Notes under the pieces: generated by a model
What the model was told of the DNA's origin: nothing
The model's input: the letters and a program-made list of their open reading frames with translations, nothing else
The model's database searches: none
Shown here: one piece after another, positions 52,078 to 60,517 of the stretch
Layout: every line of letters starts with the position of its first letter
Position numbering within the stretch: position 1 is the stretch's first letter
Made by a program: the position numbers and the translations under genes
From: HGM04593 sp045533955
Lineage (GTDB): Bacteria; Bacteroidota; Bacteroidia; Bacteroidales; Bacteroidaceae
Direction: 5' to 3'
DNA length: 64,000 nt
Assembly: GCA_045533955.1 (NCBI GenBank)
Contig: JAZSIU010000069.1
Location: 1-64,000, forward strand

Positions 52078-52902
52078 ATGGAGAAACTTGCACAGTATAT
52101 TAAGAGTATAGAGATTGATTCTTTGTGGAGCAACCGCCGACACATTTATTGGGAGCTGCGTCCCGACGTTAATATTCTCAGTGGCAGTAACGGAGTGGGC
52201 AAGAGCACTATCATCAACCGCTCGGCTGCGCATCTGAGGATTATGCGCGATGGTCTTGTAACGCGCAATCCCGGCGAGGGGGTGAATATAATTTTCCACC
52301 CCGAGGATGCCACGGGAATAACATACGAGCATATAAGCAGTGTCGATAGGCCTATGCTCAGCAGCGAACTATTCGAGAAAATATCGGGTGCCGACATTCG
52401 CACCGAGCTCGATTGGCAGCTTTATCACTTGCAGCGTCGCTACCTTAATTATCAGGTGAATGTGGGCAACAGAATAATTGCACTGCTTACCTCGGGCAAC
52501 CCCGACGACCAGCGTCTGGCCACCGAGCTGACAAAGCCCAAAAGGATTTTTCAAGACCTCATCGACGACCTTTTCGCCCCGACGGGAAAGACCATAGTGC
52601 GCGACAGCAACGAGATTTTCTTTAATCAGTATGGCGAGAAGCTCCCGCCCTACATTCTATCCACGGGCGAAAAACAGCTGCTTGTGATTATGCTCACGGC
52701 GCTTGTGATGGAGGGTCGTCCCGGGGTGCTCTTTATGGACGAGCCCGAAATATCGCTGCACATCGAGTGGCAGCAGCGCCTCATTACCCTCATCCGCACG
52801 CTCAACCCTAATGTGCAGATAATCCTCTGCACCCACTCGCCCGCAATAATAATGGACGGCTGGATAGACGCCGTAACCGAGATTGAGGATATTGTAAAAT
52901 AG
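52078..52902 (+). CDS. Compact AAA/ABC-type ATPase (OLD/AriA-like), partner of a DUF4435 protein
   Basis: A 274-residue protein. It has Walker A GSNGVGKST (36-44), an ABC-like signature LSTGEKQ (194-200), Walker B VLFMDEPE (217-224) and the switch His in CTHSPAII (His253). This layout matches the AAA_15/AAA_21 ATPases of the OLD nuclease and PARIS AriA type. Here only about 150 residues separate Walker A and the signature, so the long coiled-coil or dimerisation insertions of SMC/Rad50 are absent. Start 52078 (MEKLAQYIKS) was chosen because no family-like sequence lies upstream. It is followed after 17 bases by the DUF4435 gene and preceded by triple promoter repeats. Function unknown. Confidence 0.82.
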   Translation: MEKLAQYIKSIEIDSLWSNRRHIYWELRPDVNILSGSNGVGKSTIINRSAAHLRIMRDGLVTRNPGEGVNIIFHPEDATGITYEHISSVDRPMLSSELFEKISGADIRTELDWQLYHLQRRYLNYQVNVGNRIIALLTSGNPDDQRLATELTKPKRIFQDLIDDLFAPTGKTIVRDSNEIFFNQYGEKLPPYILSTGEKQLLVIMLTALVMEGRPGVLFMDEPEISLHIEWQQRLITLIRTLNPNVQIILCTHSPAIIMDGWIDAVTEIEDIVK

Positions 52903-52919
52903 ATTAGCGTCGAGAGGCT

Positions 52920-53924
52920 ATGAAAAAACTCACGGAATATCTTAATTCGGGCTTTATCGAGGCGGCCAACGCTCTAAGGCCCAAGCGCAACAAAATACGC
53001 ATTGTGGCTTATGTCGAGAGCTACGATGATATTTCTTTTTGGCGCTCGATATTAGATGAGTTCGAGAGCGACAAATATCATTTCGAGGTGCTTCTACCCG
53101 CCCGCAAGAGCCTCACAAAAGGGAAAAAACAGGCTATGATGAATATGCTGGGCAAGGGAGTGGGACGTAATATGATAGCTTGCGTCGATAGCGACTACGA
53201 CTATCTTCTGCAAGGAGCAACGTCAACCTCGCGCCAGCTTATCGAGAATGAATATATTCTGCATACATACGCCTACGCAATTGAAAATCTGCAATGTTAT
53301 GCCGATGGCCTGAAGGCTGTTTGTGTGCAGAGCACCCTGAACGACGATGATGTTCTCGATTTTGTGGCTTATATGAAACTGTACTCGCGCATCTGCTATC
53401 CGCTCTTTCTGTGGAACATACTCTTTTATCGTATGCGCGACCTAAAGACAATGAGTATGCAGCGCTTTTGCGAGATTGTGCGCATCACCTCCTTTAATAT
53501 TGGCAATCCCGAGCACTCGCTCAAACAGTTGGCTCTGCGTGTGAACCATCATCTGCAACTCCTCGAGAAAAATTTTGCTCATCTGCTGCCACGCTACGAG
53601 GCGCTGAAGGATGAGTTTGTGCGATTGGGAATAATAGACGAGGATACCTATTTATATATTCAGGGGCATCACATTATGGACAGTGTGGTGCTGCGCATTT
53701 TGGGACCCGTGTGCCGACATCTGCGTAACAAACGCGAGACCGAGATTCAACGTCTGGCCTGCCACCGTCAGCAGTATAACAACGAACTATCGTCGTACAG
53801 GCACAGTCAGTGCGACGTAGCGCTTATGCTCAGTAAAAACACAAACTACAAGGAGGCTACCCCCTACAAATGGATTAAGCGCGATATTCAGAGGCTTCTT
53901 GCCGACCTCGCGGTGCAGAAATAA
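52920..53924 (+). CDS. DUF4435 (TOPRIM-like) protein, partner of the upstream ATPase
   Basis: A 334-residue protein resembling DUF4435. The N-terminal VAYVESYDDISFW carries Glu33, and MIACVDSDYDYLL carries Asp90, Asp92 and Asp94. A Glu followed by a DxD is the metal-binding pattern of TOPRIM domains. The rest is helical (residues about 110-330) and Arg/Lys-rich near the end. DUF4435 is the family of AriB in the PARIS anti-phage system, where AriB acts as an effector nuclease held by the AriA ATPase. Here the pair sits between rpoN/nucleoside kinase and trk genes, not in a defence island. Its stop abuts the convergent trkH stop with no gap. Confidence 0.78.
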   Translation: MKKLTEYLNSGFIEAANALRPKRNKIRIVAYVESYDDISFWRSILDEFESDKYHFEVLLPARKSLTKGKKQAMMNMLGKGVGRNMIACVDSDYDYLLQGATSTSRQLIENEYILHTYAYAIENLQCYADGLKAVCVQSTLNDDDVLDFVAYMKLYSRICYPLFLWNILFYRMRDLKTMSMQRFCEIVRITSFNIGNPEHSLKQLALRVNHHLQLLEKNFAHLLPRYEALKDEFVRLGIIDEDTYLYIQGHHIMDSVVLRILGPVCRHLRNKRETEIQRLACHRQQYNNELSSYRHSQCDVALMLSKNTNYKEATPYKWIKRDIQRLLADLAVQK

Positions 53925-55382
53925 TTACTGCCTTTTCCAGAATACAGGGGTAAAGAGCAGCAGCACGGCAAAAAACTCCAAGCGTCCCACAAGCATCTGG
54001 AAGCAATAGACCCATTTAAGCGTGTCGGGCAGCGTGGCCATTGCATTGGCCGATGAGTAGTTGCCGAGGCCCGGGCCCACATTACTCACGCTCGAAAGCG
54101 AGAGGCCGTAAGCGTCCACAAGGTTCAGACCGAAGCACATATTTATGAGAATCCCAAGAACCACCATTCCCACGTACAGCACAGTAAAAGCAAGCACCGC
54201 CGACTGAATCTGCTCCGATACAATCTTGCGTCCCAGCCTCACGGGGATAATGGCGTTGGGGTGGACTATGCGCTTAAACTCATTGTTCATCACCCGCCCG
54301 AGGATGGCTACGCGGATACTCTTCATCGCACCGGTTGTCGAGCCCGAGCAGGCCCCTATGAACATCGCACCGCTGAGCGTGAACCACAGTGCAGGCGACC
54401 ACTGCGAGTAGTCGGTGGTCGAGAATCCCGTCGTTGTAATCACCGATACAACCTGAAAAAGTGCCGTGCGCACAGAGCTCTCGGCGCTCATATTTTCTGT
54501 GATGTAAAGCCCCAAACAAATAATTGTCGTGAACAGAGCAACAAAAGTCAGGTACGACTTAAACTCCGCATCGCGGAAAAGTTCGCTCGGTCGCGCCTTG
54601 AAAATGGCCAAATAGAGCAGCGAGAAGCTGGTTCCGCCCATCAGCATAAAGGCAATTATTATATACTCGATGGCCGGCGAATTAAAGGCTGCAATGCCTC
54701 CGCTGTTGGTCGAAATTCCACCCGTTGACATTGTTGACATTGCGTGGCACAGTGCGTCAAAATAGCCCATCCCGGCAATCTTCAGACACACGGCCTCTAT
54801 GAGCGTCAGACAGACGTAAATAGTGAGAATCCATCGTGCCGTAACCGAGATGCGCGGATGCAGTTTCGCGCGAGCAATGCCGATGGTCTCGGCTGCAAAC
54901 AGATGAAGGTCGCCCAGCCCGAAAATGGGTAGTACGGCAACGGTGAAGAATACAATTCCCAAGCCTCCTATCCACTGCGTCATAATGCGCCAAAAGACGA
55001 GACTGCGCGGAAGTTCGTCGATATTGCTCACTACCGACGCGCCGGTGGTTGTGAATCCGGCCATCGTCTCAAAGAAAGCGTCGGTTATTGATGGTAGATA
55101 ACCGCTTATATAATAGGGCATTGCACCGAAGAACGAAAATACCACCCAACAGAGTGTTACGACAATGTATCCATCCTTGCGCGAGATGTTGCGCTCTTTG
55201 TTGTGTCCTAAATATGTGAGCAAAAGACCGCTTCCCACAAGCGCTGCCAACGAGTAAACGTAGGCGCTCAGCATCCCTTGCTCGTTAAGGTAGAGCGATA
55301 GGCCCAGAGAGCAGGCGAGGAACAGGGCCTCGAGCTGAAGCAGCAGGCCTATAATGCGCAGAATTACTTTAGGATGAAACAT
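53925..55382 (-). CDS. trkH: Potassium uptake protein, TrkH/KtrB family
   Basis: A 485-residue inner-membrane potassium transporter subunit. Four pore-loop repeats typical of the superfamily include AGFTTTGASVV, MSTMSTGGIST, VSVITTTGFSTT and SSVSNVGPGL, which serve as selectivity filters. The start at 55382 (MFHPKVILRII) was chosen because its A is shared with the trkA stop (TGATG), a classic coupled arrangement. The longer frame would lie inside trkA. It works with cytoplasmic TrkA. Confidence 0.93.
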   Translation of the reverse strand: MFHPKVILRIIGLLLQLEALFLACSLGLSLYLNEQGMLSAYVYSLAALVGSGLLLTYLGHNKERNISRKDGYIVVTLCWVVFSFFGAMPYYISGYLPSITDAFFETMAGFTTTGASVVSNIDELPRSLVFWRIMTQWIGGLGIVFFTVAVLPIFGLGDLHLFAAETIGIARAKLHPRISVTARWILTIYVCLTLIEAVCLKIAGMGYFDALCHAMSTMSTGGISTNSGGIAAFNSPAIEYIIIAFMLMGGTSFSLLYLAIFKARPSELFRDAEFKSYLTFVALFTTIICLGLYITENMSAESSVRTALFQVVSVITTTGFSTTDYSQWSPALWFTLSGAMFIGACSGSTTGAMKSIRVAILGRVMNNEFKRIVHPNAIIPVRLGRKIVSEQIQSAVLAFTVLYVGMVVLGILINMCFGLNLVDAYGLSLSSVSNVGPGLGNYSSANAMATLPDTLKWVYCFQMLVGRLEFFAVLLLFTPVFWKRQ

Positions 55383-56719
55383 CAGTTGAAATATTTTTCG
55401 AGTTTTTTCAGTACCCTTTCGAGGCAGAATATTATCACGTGGTCTTCGGCCTGAATCATTGTGTTTCCACTCACCCTGAGGCCCTCGCCGTTGCGTATGA
55501 GGCCGCCGATATTGGCGCCATCGGGCAGCCCGAGGTCTTTTACGGGCTTGCGTGTGATTGCTGCTCCCTCGCGCACGGGAAACTCTACTACAACGGCCTG
55601 AATGAATGTGAGGCATTTTACGCTCGATACGTCGGTGCGCAGCATCATCTGGAAGATGGTACTTGCAGCCAGCTTCTTTTTGTTTATCACCGAGCCAATG
55701 TCCATACTCTCGGCCATTGAAATATAGTCGATATTCTCAATCTCGGCAACAGTACGCGAGACGCCTGCCCGCTTGGCCGAGAGGCAGGCAAGAATATTGG
55801 TCTCGGAGCTGTCGCCCAGCGCAATAAAGGCGTCGGTGTGCTGTATGCCCTCGCTGAGGAGAAGCTCGGGGTCGCGTGCATCGCCGTTTATTATCATCAC
55901 GCGGTCATCGACAAGCTCGATGAGCCTGTGGCAACGCCTTTTGTCGCTCTCTATTATCTTGACGCTTATTTCGTCGGGGATAAGGTTGGCTGTGCGCACG
56001 GCTATGCGTCCGCCTCCCATTATTATGACGCTGCGCACCTCGGCGTATTGCTCCTTGCCGCATATTTTACGCACGTGGGGTATCTGCTCTTTTGTGGTCA
56101 TAAAGCAGACAAGGTCGTCGGCTTCGAGAATGTCGCCTCCGCGAGGGATTATGGTAATGTCGCCACGCTGTATGGCTACTATGTGGTAGGGAATGTCGCG
56201 GGCAAGCTCGCGGAAGGGAATATTCAACAGCGATGAGTTGGAGCGTATCTTTACGCCTATCATAACAAGTGCACCGTTGCCAAATTCGAGCATCTGACGC
56301 ATCCAGCTGTATTTTATGCCGGTGGTAATCTCTTCGGCTGCAAGCTGCTCGGGGTAGATGAGCGAGTTTACACCCAGCGACCTGAAATATTCGCGGTGCT
56401 TGGGCTGAAGATACTCGTAATTGTCGATGCGGGCGATGGTTTTTTTGGCTCCAAGATAGTGGGCCAATATGCAGGCTGTGATATTGACGCTCTCGTCGGG
56501 GGTTACGGCCACGAAAAGGTCGGTCTTATCGGTGCCTGCGGCTACAAGGTCGCCTATGCGCACGGGCGAACCGACCAAGGTCTTGAGGTCGAACATCGAC
56601 TCCATTTTCCCGAGTCGTTCCTCTTGCTCGTCCATAAGAACTACATTCTCGTTCTCCTCGGAGAGCATTTTGGCAAGGTGTGTGCCCACTGCGCCGGCAC
56701 CTGCAATAACTATTTTCAT
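55382..56719 (-). CDS. trkA: Trk potassium system regulatory protein TrkA
   Basis: A 445-residue cytoplasmic protein with two RCK units. The first NAD-binding Rossmann motif is KIVIAGAGAVGTHLAKML, and the second lies near residue 235 (VIIMGGGRIAVRTANLI). Each is followed by a TrkA-C domain. It gates TrkH according to nucleotide state. It lies 12 bases after dxs and overlaps trkH by one base. Confidence 0.94.
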   Translation of the reverse strand: MKIVIAGAGAVGTHLAKMLSEENENVVLMDEQEERLGKMESMFDLKTLVGSPVRIGDLVAAGTDKTDLFVAVTPDESVNITACILAHYLGAKKTIARIDNYEYLQPKHREYFRSLGVNSLIYPEQLAAEEITTGIKYSWMRQMLEFGNGALVMIGVKIRSNSSLLNIPFRELARDIPYHIVAIQRGDITIIPRGGDILEADDLVCFMTTKEQIPHVRKICGKEQYAEVRSVIIMGGGRIAVRTANLIPDEISVKIIESDKRRCHRLIELVDDRVMIINGDARDPELLLSEGIQHTDAFIALGDSSETNILACLSAKRAGVSRTVAEIENIDYISMAESMDIGSVINKKKLAASTIFQMMLRTDVSSVKCLTFIQAVVVEFPVREGAAITRKPVKDLGLPDGANIGGLIRNGEGLRVSGNTMIQAEDHVIIFCLERVLKKLEKYFN

Positions 56720-56731
56720 AGTCTTTTATTT

Positions 56732-58618
56732 TTACATTTGCAGTATGGTCTCGAGGACGGCCTCTTTGTCCATATTGCATATTTTGTATAATTGTTCGGG
56801 GGTTCCGTGCTCGACAAAATTGTCGGGGATTCCTATACAGCGTATTGTGGGTGTGTAGCCGTGCATCGCCATAAACTCGGTTACTGCCGAGCCTGCACCG
56901 CCCTGTACCACACCATCTTCTACTGTAATAATTTTCTTGAATTTTCGGCCTATTGTGTGTAGCATTTCTTCGTCTAACGGCTTTACGAAGCGCAGGTCGT
57001 AGTGCGCCACGCTGATGCCTTTATGGGCGGCCTCTTTGACAACGGGCTCCAACAGCTTGCCGATGGGGCCCAGCGTCAGAAGGGCAACGTCGTCGCCCTC
57101 GGTCAGACAGCGGCCGGTGCCCACTTTTATCTCTTCGAGCGGACAGCGCCAATCGACAAGGCAGCCTTTGCCGCGCGGATAGCGTATAACGAATGTTCCC
57201 TTGTCGGGCAGCTGTGCCGTGTACATAAGGCGGCGAAGCTCGCACTCGTCGTAGGGTGATGCTATCGTCAGATTGGGAATGGGACGCAGATAGGCAATGT
57301 CGAATGCGCCGTGGTGTGTGGGGCCATCCTCGCCCACAATGCCTGCGCGGTCGAGGCACAGTACCATATTGGCACGCTGGAGTGCTGCGTCGTGTATAAG
57401 GTTGTCGTATCCGCGTTGCATAAACGATGAATATATGTTGCAGAAGGGTACTGCGCCGCCTTGTGCAAGGCCTGCCGAGAATGTTACGGCGTGCCCCTCG
57501 GCAATGCCGACGTCGAAGAAGCGCTCGGGCATTTCGCGTCCCAAGATATTCATCGAGCAGCCCGAGGGCATTGCGGGCGTTATTCCCACTATTTTTTCAT
57601 TCTCACGGGCAAGCTCCAAAAGTGTCTCGCCAAAGACATCTTGGAAGCGGGGCGAGCCTCCGTTGCTCACAATTCTCTCGCCTGTCTCGGCATCGAATAT
57701 TCCCGGCTGATGCCACACGGTGGCATTCTGCTCGGCGGGCTTGTAGCCCTTGCCCTTTACGGTGTGTATGTGTAGCATTTTGGGACCCTGCATATCTTTT
57801 ACCAGACGTAGCATCCGCACAAGCTCGCGCACGTCGTGTCCGTCTATGGGGCCGAAATAGCGTGTGCACATTCCCTCGAATATATTGTTCTGTCTGAAGA
57901 GCATAGCCTTCAGGCCGTTGTTGAATCGTGTGAGGCTTTTGGCTCTCTCGCGGTTCAGAAGGCCGATGTTTTTCAGCCCTCGGGCAATGGCGTATCTTAT
58001 CTTGTTGTATAACTTTGACGAGTGCATCGAGATGAGCAGCTGGCTCATTCCGCCCACGCTCTTGTCGATGGACATATTATTGTCGTTCAGTATTATGAGC
58101 AGATTGTTGGGCATTGAGGATACGTTGTTCAGACCCTCGAAGGCCAGTCCTCCGCTCATTGCTCCGTCGCCTATTATGGCCACTACTCGCTCGTCGCGCT
58201 TCTGCATAGTGGCGGCCACCGATAGTCCGAGTGCTGCCGATATTGAATTTGAGGCGTGTCCGGCCACAAATGCGTCATACTCACTCTCTTCGGGCGAGGG
58301 AAAGGGCTTAATTCCGCCAAATTTACGGTTGGTGTGGAAACGGTCGCGGCGTCCGGTGAGTATCTTATGGGCGTATGCTTGGTGCCCGACGTCCCACACG
58401 AGTTTGTCGTCGGGTGTCTTGAATACGTAGTGCAGGGCCACCACAAGTTCCACCGTGCCGAGGCTCGAGGCAAAGTGTCCGGGGTTCTGCGAGAGCGATT
58501 CTATGATGAATTCTCGAAGCTCACGGCACACTTGTGGCAGCTGCTCGATGCTCAGCTTCCTTAGGTCGGCGGGGGTGTTTATGTTGTTTAAAAGTGTAGT
58601 CTTGTTATCTTTAGCCAT
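56732..58618 (-). CDS. dxs: 1-deoxy-D-xylulose-5-phosphate synthase
   Basis: A 628-residue thiamine-diphosphate enzyme joining pyruvate and glyceraldehyde 3-phosphate, the entry to the MEP pathway. Landmarks are VWDVGHQAYAHKILTGR near the N-terminus, the ThDP/metal motif GDGAMSGGLAFEGLNN, and DRAGIVGEDGPTHHG in the transketolase-like middle domain. Length is normal. It heads the unit dxs-trkA-trkH, an odd pairing of isoprenoid and potassium genes. A full-consensus -7 box lies upstream. Confidence 0.96.
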   Translation of the reverse strand: MAKDNKTTLLNNINTPADLRKLSIEQLPQVCRELREFIIESLSQNPGHFASSLGTVELVVALHYVFKTPDDKLVWDVGHQAYAHKILTGRRDRFHTNRKFGGIKPFPSPEESEYDAFVAGHASNSISAALGLSVAATMQKRDERVVAIIGDGAMSGGLAFEGLNNVSSMPNNLLIILNDNNMSIDKSVGGMSQLLISMHSSKLYNKIRYAIARGLKNIGLLNRERAKSLTRFNNGLKAMLFRQNNIFEGMCTRYFGPIDGHDVRELVRMLRLVKDMQGPKMLHIHTVKGKGYKPAEQNATVWHQPGIFDAETGERIVSNGGSPRFQDVFGETLLELARENEKIVGITPAMPSGCSMNILGREMPERFFDVGIAEGHAVTFSAGLAQGGAVPFCNIYSSFMQRGYDNLIHDAALQRANMVLCLDRAGIVGEDGPTHHGAFDIAYLRPIPNLTIASPYDECELRRLMYTAQLPDKGTFVIRYPRGKGCLVDWRCPLEEIKVGTGRCLTEGDDVALLTLGPIGKLLEPVVKEAAHKGISVAHYDLRFVKPLDEEMLHTIGRKFKKIITVEDGVVQGGAGSAVTEFMAMHGYTPTIRCIGIPDNFVEHGTPEQLYKICNMDKEAVLETILQM

Positions 58619-58650
58619 AATTTATTATTTATGGTGCATAGTAATTTAAA

Positions 58651-58660
58651 TGCGAAGATA
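58651..58660 (-). promoter_or_regulatory. -7 box upstream of dxs
   Basis: Minus-strand TATCTTCGCA is a full consensus match, 33 bases before the ATG at 58618. Confidence 0.65.
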
Positions 58661-58771
58661 ATACAAACGGAAAAAATAATCAAGAAAAAATAATAAGAAA
58701 GCATTCGCGTGCCCGATAAGTGCCATAAAAAACGGCTCGATGCAATCTTTTTGTGTGGCTCGATGGTGCAA

Positions 58772-58810
58772 AAAAATCCTCTGCCGCAATTACTGCGGCA
58801 GAGGATTTTT
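58772..58810 (-). terminator. Hairpin terminator after the tandem PepSY-like gene
   Basis: Perfect 17-bp arms (core ATCCTCTGCCGCA and complement, 58772-58788 and 58794-58810) with a 5-base loop, ending in a T run on the minus strand. It lies 36 bases past the stop. Confidence 0.9.
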
Positions 58811-58845
58811 GTTCTCTTTTTCTCGTGGGGGTAGGAGACTAAGGG

Positions 58846-59658
58846 TTAATTTAAGATTGTGCCCTCGGGGGTTACATATAATCTGTTCTCGAAATTGCCT
58901 TTCTCGACCTCAATTTTGAAAAAGACGGCCTCGGGGGTTAAAATGTAGTCGGCATCGTCTATTTTGTAGTCGGGGTGGGCCTGTGCAACGGCGGCGGTTA
59001 CAGCTTGTGGCAGCGAGGCCACTGCAACGTCCCATTTTGTATATACCCACGCCTCGTTGTTGTCGAAATAGAGCTCTTTCAGGATATTCTCGTGTTTAAT
59101 TTCCACCTCGAGAAGATTCTCTTTGTCGTACTCGGCCGAGAGGATTGTGCCCCCGGGGTAATTCTGCTCTATAAAACTCTTTACTGCCGGGCTCAGGGCG
59201 GGCGCTGCTCCTTCGCTTCCGTTGCTGACAATTACTCCATCGGGGGTTACAAAAATCCACTGCTCAATGCCGCCTTTGTCAATCTCAATCTCGTAGTAGC
59301 TGTTATTCTCGGTCTCGACAAAATCGGAATCGTCGATGCGAAAATCGGGGTAGGCCTTTGACACAGCCTCGGTAACGGCTTGCGGCAGCGAGGCGATGGC
59401 AACGTCCCATTCTGTATATAGCCATTTGTTTGCCGAGTTAAAATAGGCGTCTTTTATGTGGCTGTCGTGAAGAAACTCAACTTCGAGGAGGCCGTCGCGG
59501 TCGTATTCCGCGCCGCGTATGGTGGCGCCGTTGTACTTTTGCTCAATGAACGACTTTACAGCCTCGTTGACGGCTACTTTCTTATCGTCATCATTGTCGC
59601 AGGCTGTAAAGAGCCCTGCTGTCAGCGCAAACAGAATGATAGAAAATAGTTTTTTCAT
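58846..59658 (-). CDS. Lipoprotein with two PepSY-like domains
   Basis: A 270-residue protein with lipobox LFTAC (Cys20). Two similar units of about 120 residues follow (about 30-148 and 155-270). Each begins with VKSFIEQ(K/N)Y and has EYD(R/K)(D/E)xLLEVE, then WDVA(I/V)ASLPQAVT, IDD(S/A)D and a final VTP(D/E)G(V/T)I. This is the PepSY-like (DUF2874) fold in duplicate, so it arose by internal duplication. It is placed in the cell envelope, function unknown. A tract of six 8-base repeats lies between its promoter region and start. It belongs to a cluster with a second PepSY-like gene and a two-component system. Confidence 0.8.
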   Translation of the reverse strand: MKKLFSIILFALTAGLFTACDNDDDKKVAVNEAVKSFIEQKYNGATIRGAEYDRDGLLEVEFLHDSHIKDAYFNSANKWLYTEWDVAIASLPQAVTEAVSKAYPDFRIDDSDFVETENNSYYEIEIDKGGIEQWIFVTPDGVIVSNGSEGAAPALSPAVKSFIEQNYPGGTILSAEYDKENLLEVEIKHENILKELYFDNNEAWVYTKWDVAVASLPQAVTAAVAQAHPDYKIDDADYILTPEAVFFKIEVEKGNFENRLYVTPEGTILN

Positions 59659-59692
59659 AATTGTCTCGTTTTTAGTTTATGGTAAATTGGGG

Positions 59693-59740
59693 TTTAGTTG
59701 TTTAGTTGTTTAGTTGTTTAGTTGTTTAGTTGTTTAGTTG
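59693..59740. repeat. Six perfect copies of an 8-base repeat
   Basis: TTTAGTTG is repeated six times without change, 35-82 bases upstream of the PepSY-like lipoprotein ATG (on the coding strand CAACTAAA). A possible -7 element (TACGTTTC) lies just beyond it, so the tract probably falls in the leader or between promoter elements. Copy number changes by slippage would alter spacing. Confidence 0.9.
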
Positions 59741-59795
59741 TTCTTGGGGGGAAACGTATGTTCTTTGTTGTTTAGGGAAATTGGGGATGTGGTAA

Positions 59796-60236
59796 TTAGT
59801 CGTCAATGTCGATGATATTAAAATTTTTGTCGAAGGTAAGCTCTAAGCGGTTCGATAGTCTGACCTCGTAGTCGTTGCGGTCGCGGTCAATTTGCAGGAT
59901 TTTTTCGCCCTCGTAGTGCTCTTTTACGTAGTTTCTTATTTGCAGGGGGACAATGTCGGCGGGAACCTCGGAGTAGCGGCAGTCAACCTCTTTCCAATTG
60001 CCGTTGCGCAGAAACTCGAGCTTTGTGCCGTCGGTAAATACTACCTCGAAATTCTTGTCGAATAGGTCGCGCTCTTCTTTTACATAGGATATTTTCAGTT
60101 TCGAGAAGTAATTGGATATAAATGTTTGCGACGATGCGGGTAGTTTGTCCTTTGTTATTACTCGGTCGTTGTCGGCCTTGGCTGTTGCGATACTGAGTGT
60201 GAAGATTGCGAGTGTCAATAAAAATAGCTTTTTCAT
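59796..60236 (-). CDS. Exported PepSY-like protein
   Basis: A 146-residue protein with signal peptide (LLTLAIFTLSIATAKA). One PepSY-like (DUF2874) unit is visible: LPASSQTFISNYFSKLKISY, FEVVFTDGTKLEFLRNGNWKEVD, and then VPLQIRNYVKEHY with YEVRLSNRLELTFDKNFNI, suggesting two half-repeats. It lies upstream of the tandem PepSY-like lipoprotein and downstream of the histidine kinase. Such proteins often accompany sensor kinases in Bacteroidota and may act as periplasmic modulators. That link is inference. Confidence 0.78.
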   Translation of the reverse strand: MKKLFLLTLAIFTLSIATAKADNDRVITKDKLPASSQTFISNYFSKLKISYVKEERDLFDKNFEVVFTDGTKLEFLRNGNWKEVDCRYSEVPADIVPLQIRNYVKEHYEGEKILQIDRDRNDYEVRLSNRLELTFDKNFNIIDIDD

Positions 60237-60517
60237 AATTTTCTGTTTTTTTCTTTGTTAGTTATTCCGTTATTTAAACAAGCTCTTTGCGGGGCTTGTT
60301 CGATGGTGTGGTGTAACGAATGTAAAATCATCCTCATAAATGTTGTTGCGCGCATCGGATGGTTGTCGCTTCCTGCACCATTTACAGTGCAAATATTATA
60401 TGCGATTCTGAAAAGAAATTGAAAAAACAGGAAATTTTCGAAAAAAATGGATTTTTTTCTTCGGTGGCGGCTTTTTCTTCTGTTGGCGGTTGTGCTCTTA
60501 CCTCTTTTATATGTTCT

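Noticed and set aside
52078..53924. Calling the ATPase/DUF4435 pair a PARIS anti-phage system outright
   Set aside because: The ATPase is shorter than AriA, there are no defence or mobile genes nearby, and the similarity was judged by motif only. It is therefore reported as PARIS/OLD-like with function unknown.
55383..55616. 78-codon N-terminal extension of trkH
   Set aside because: It lies inside trkA in another frame and is Arg-rich. The coupled TGATG start at 55382 explains the gene better.
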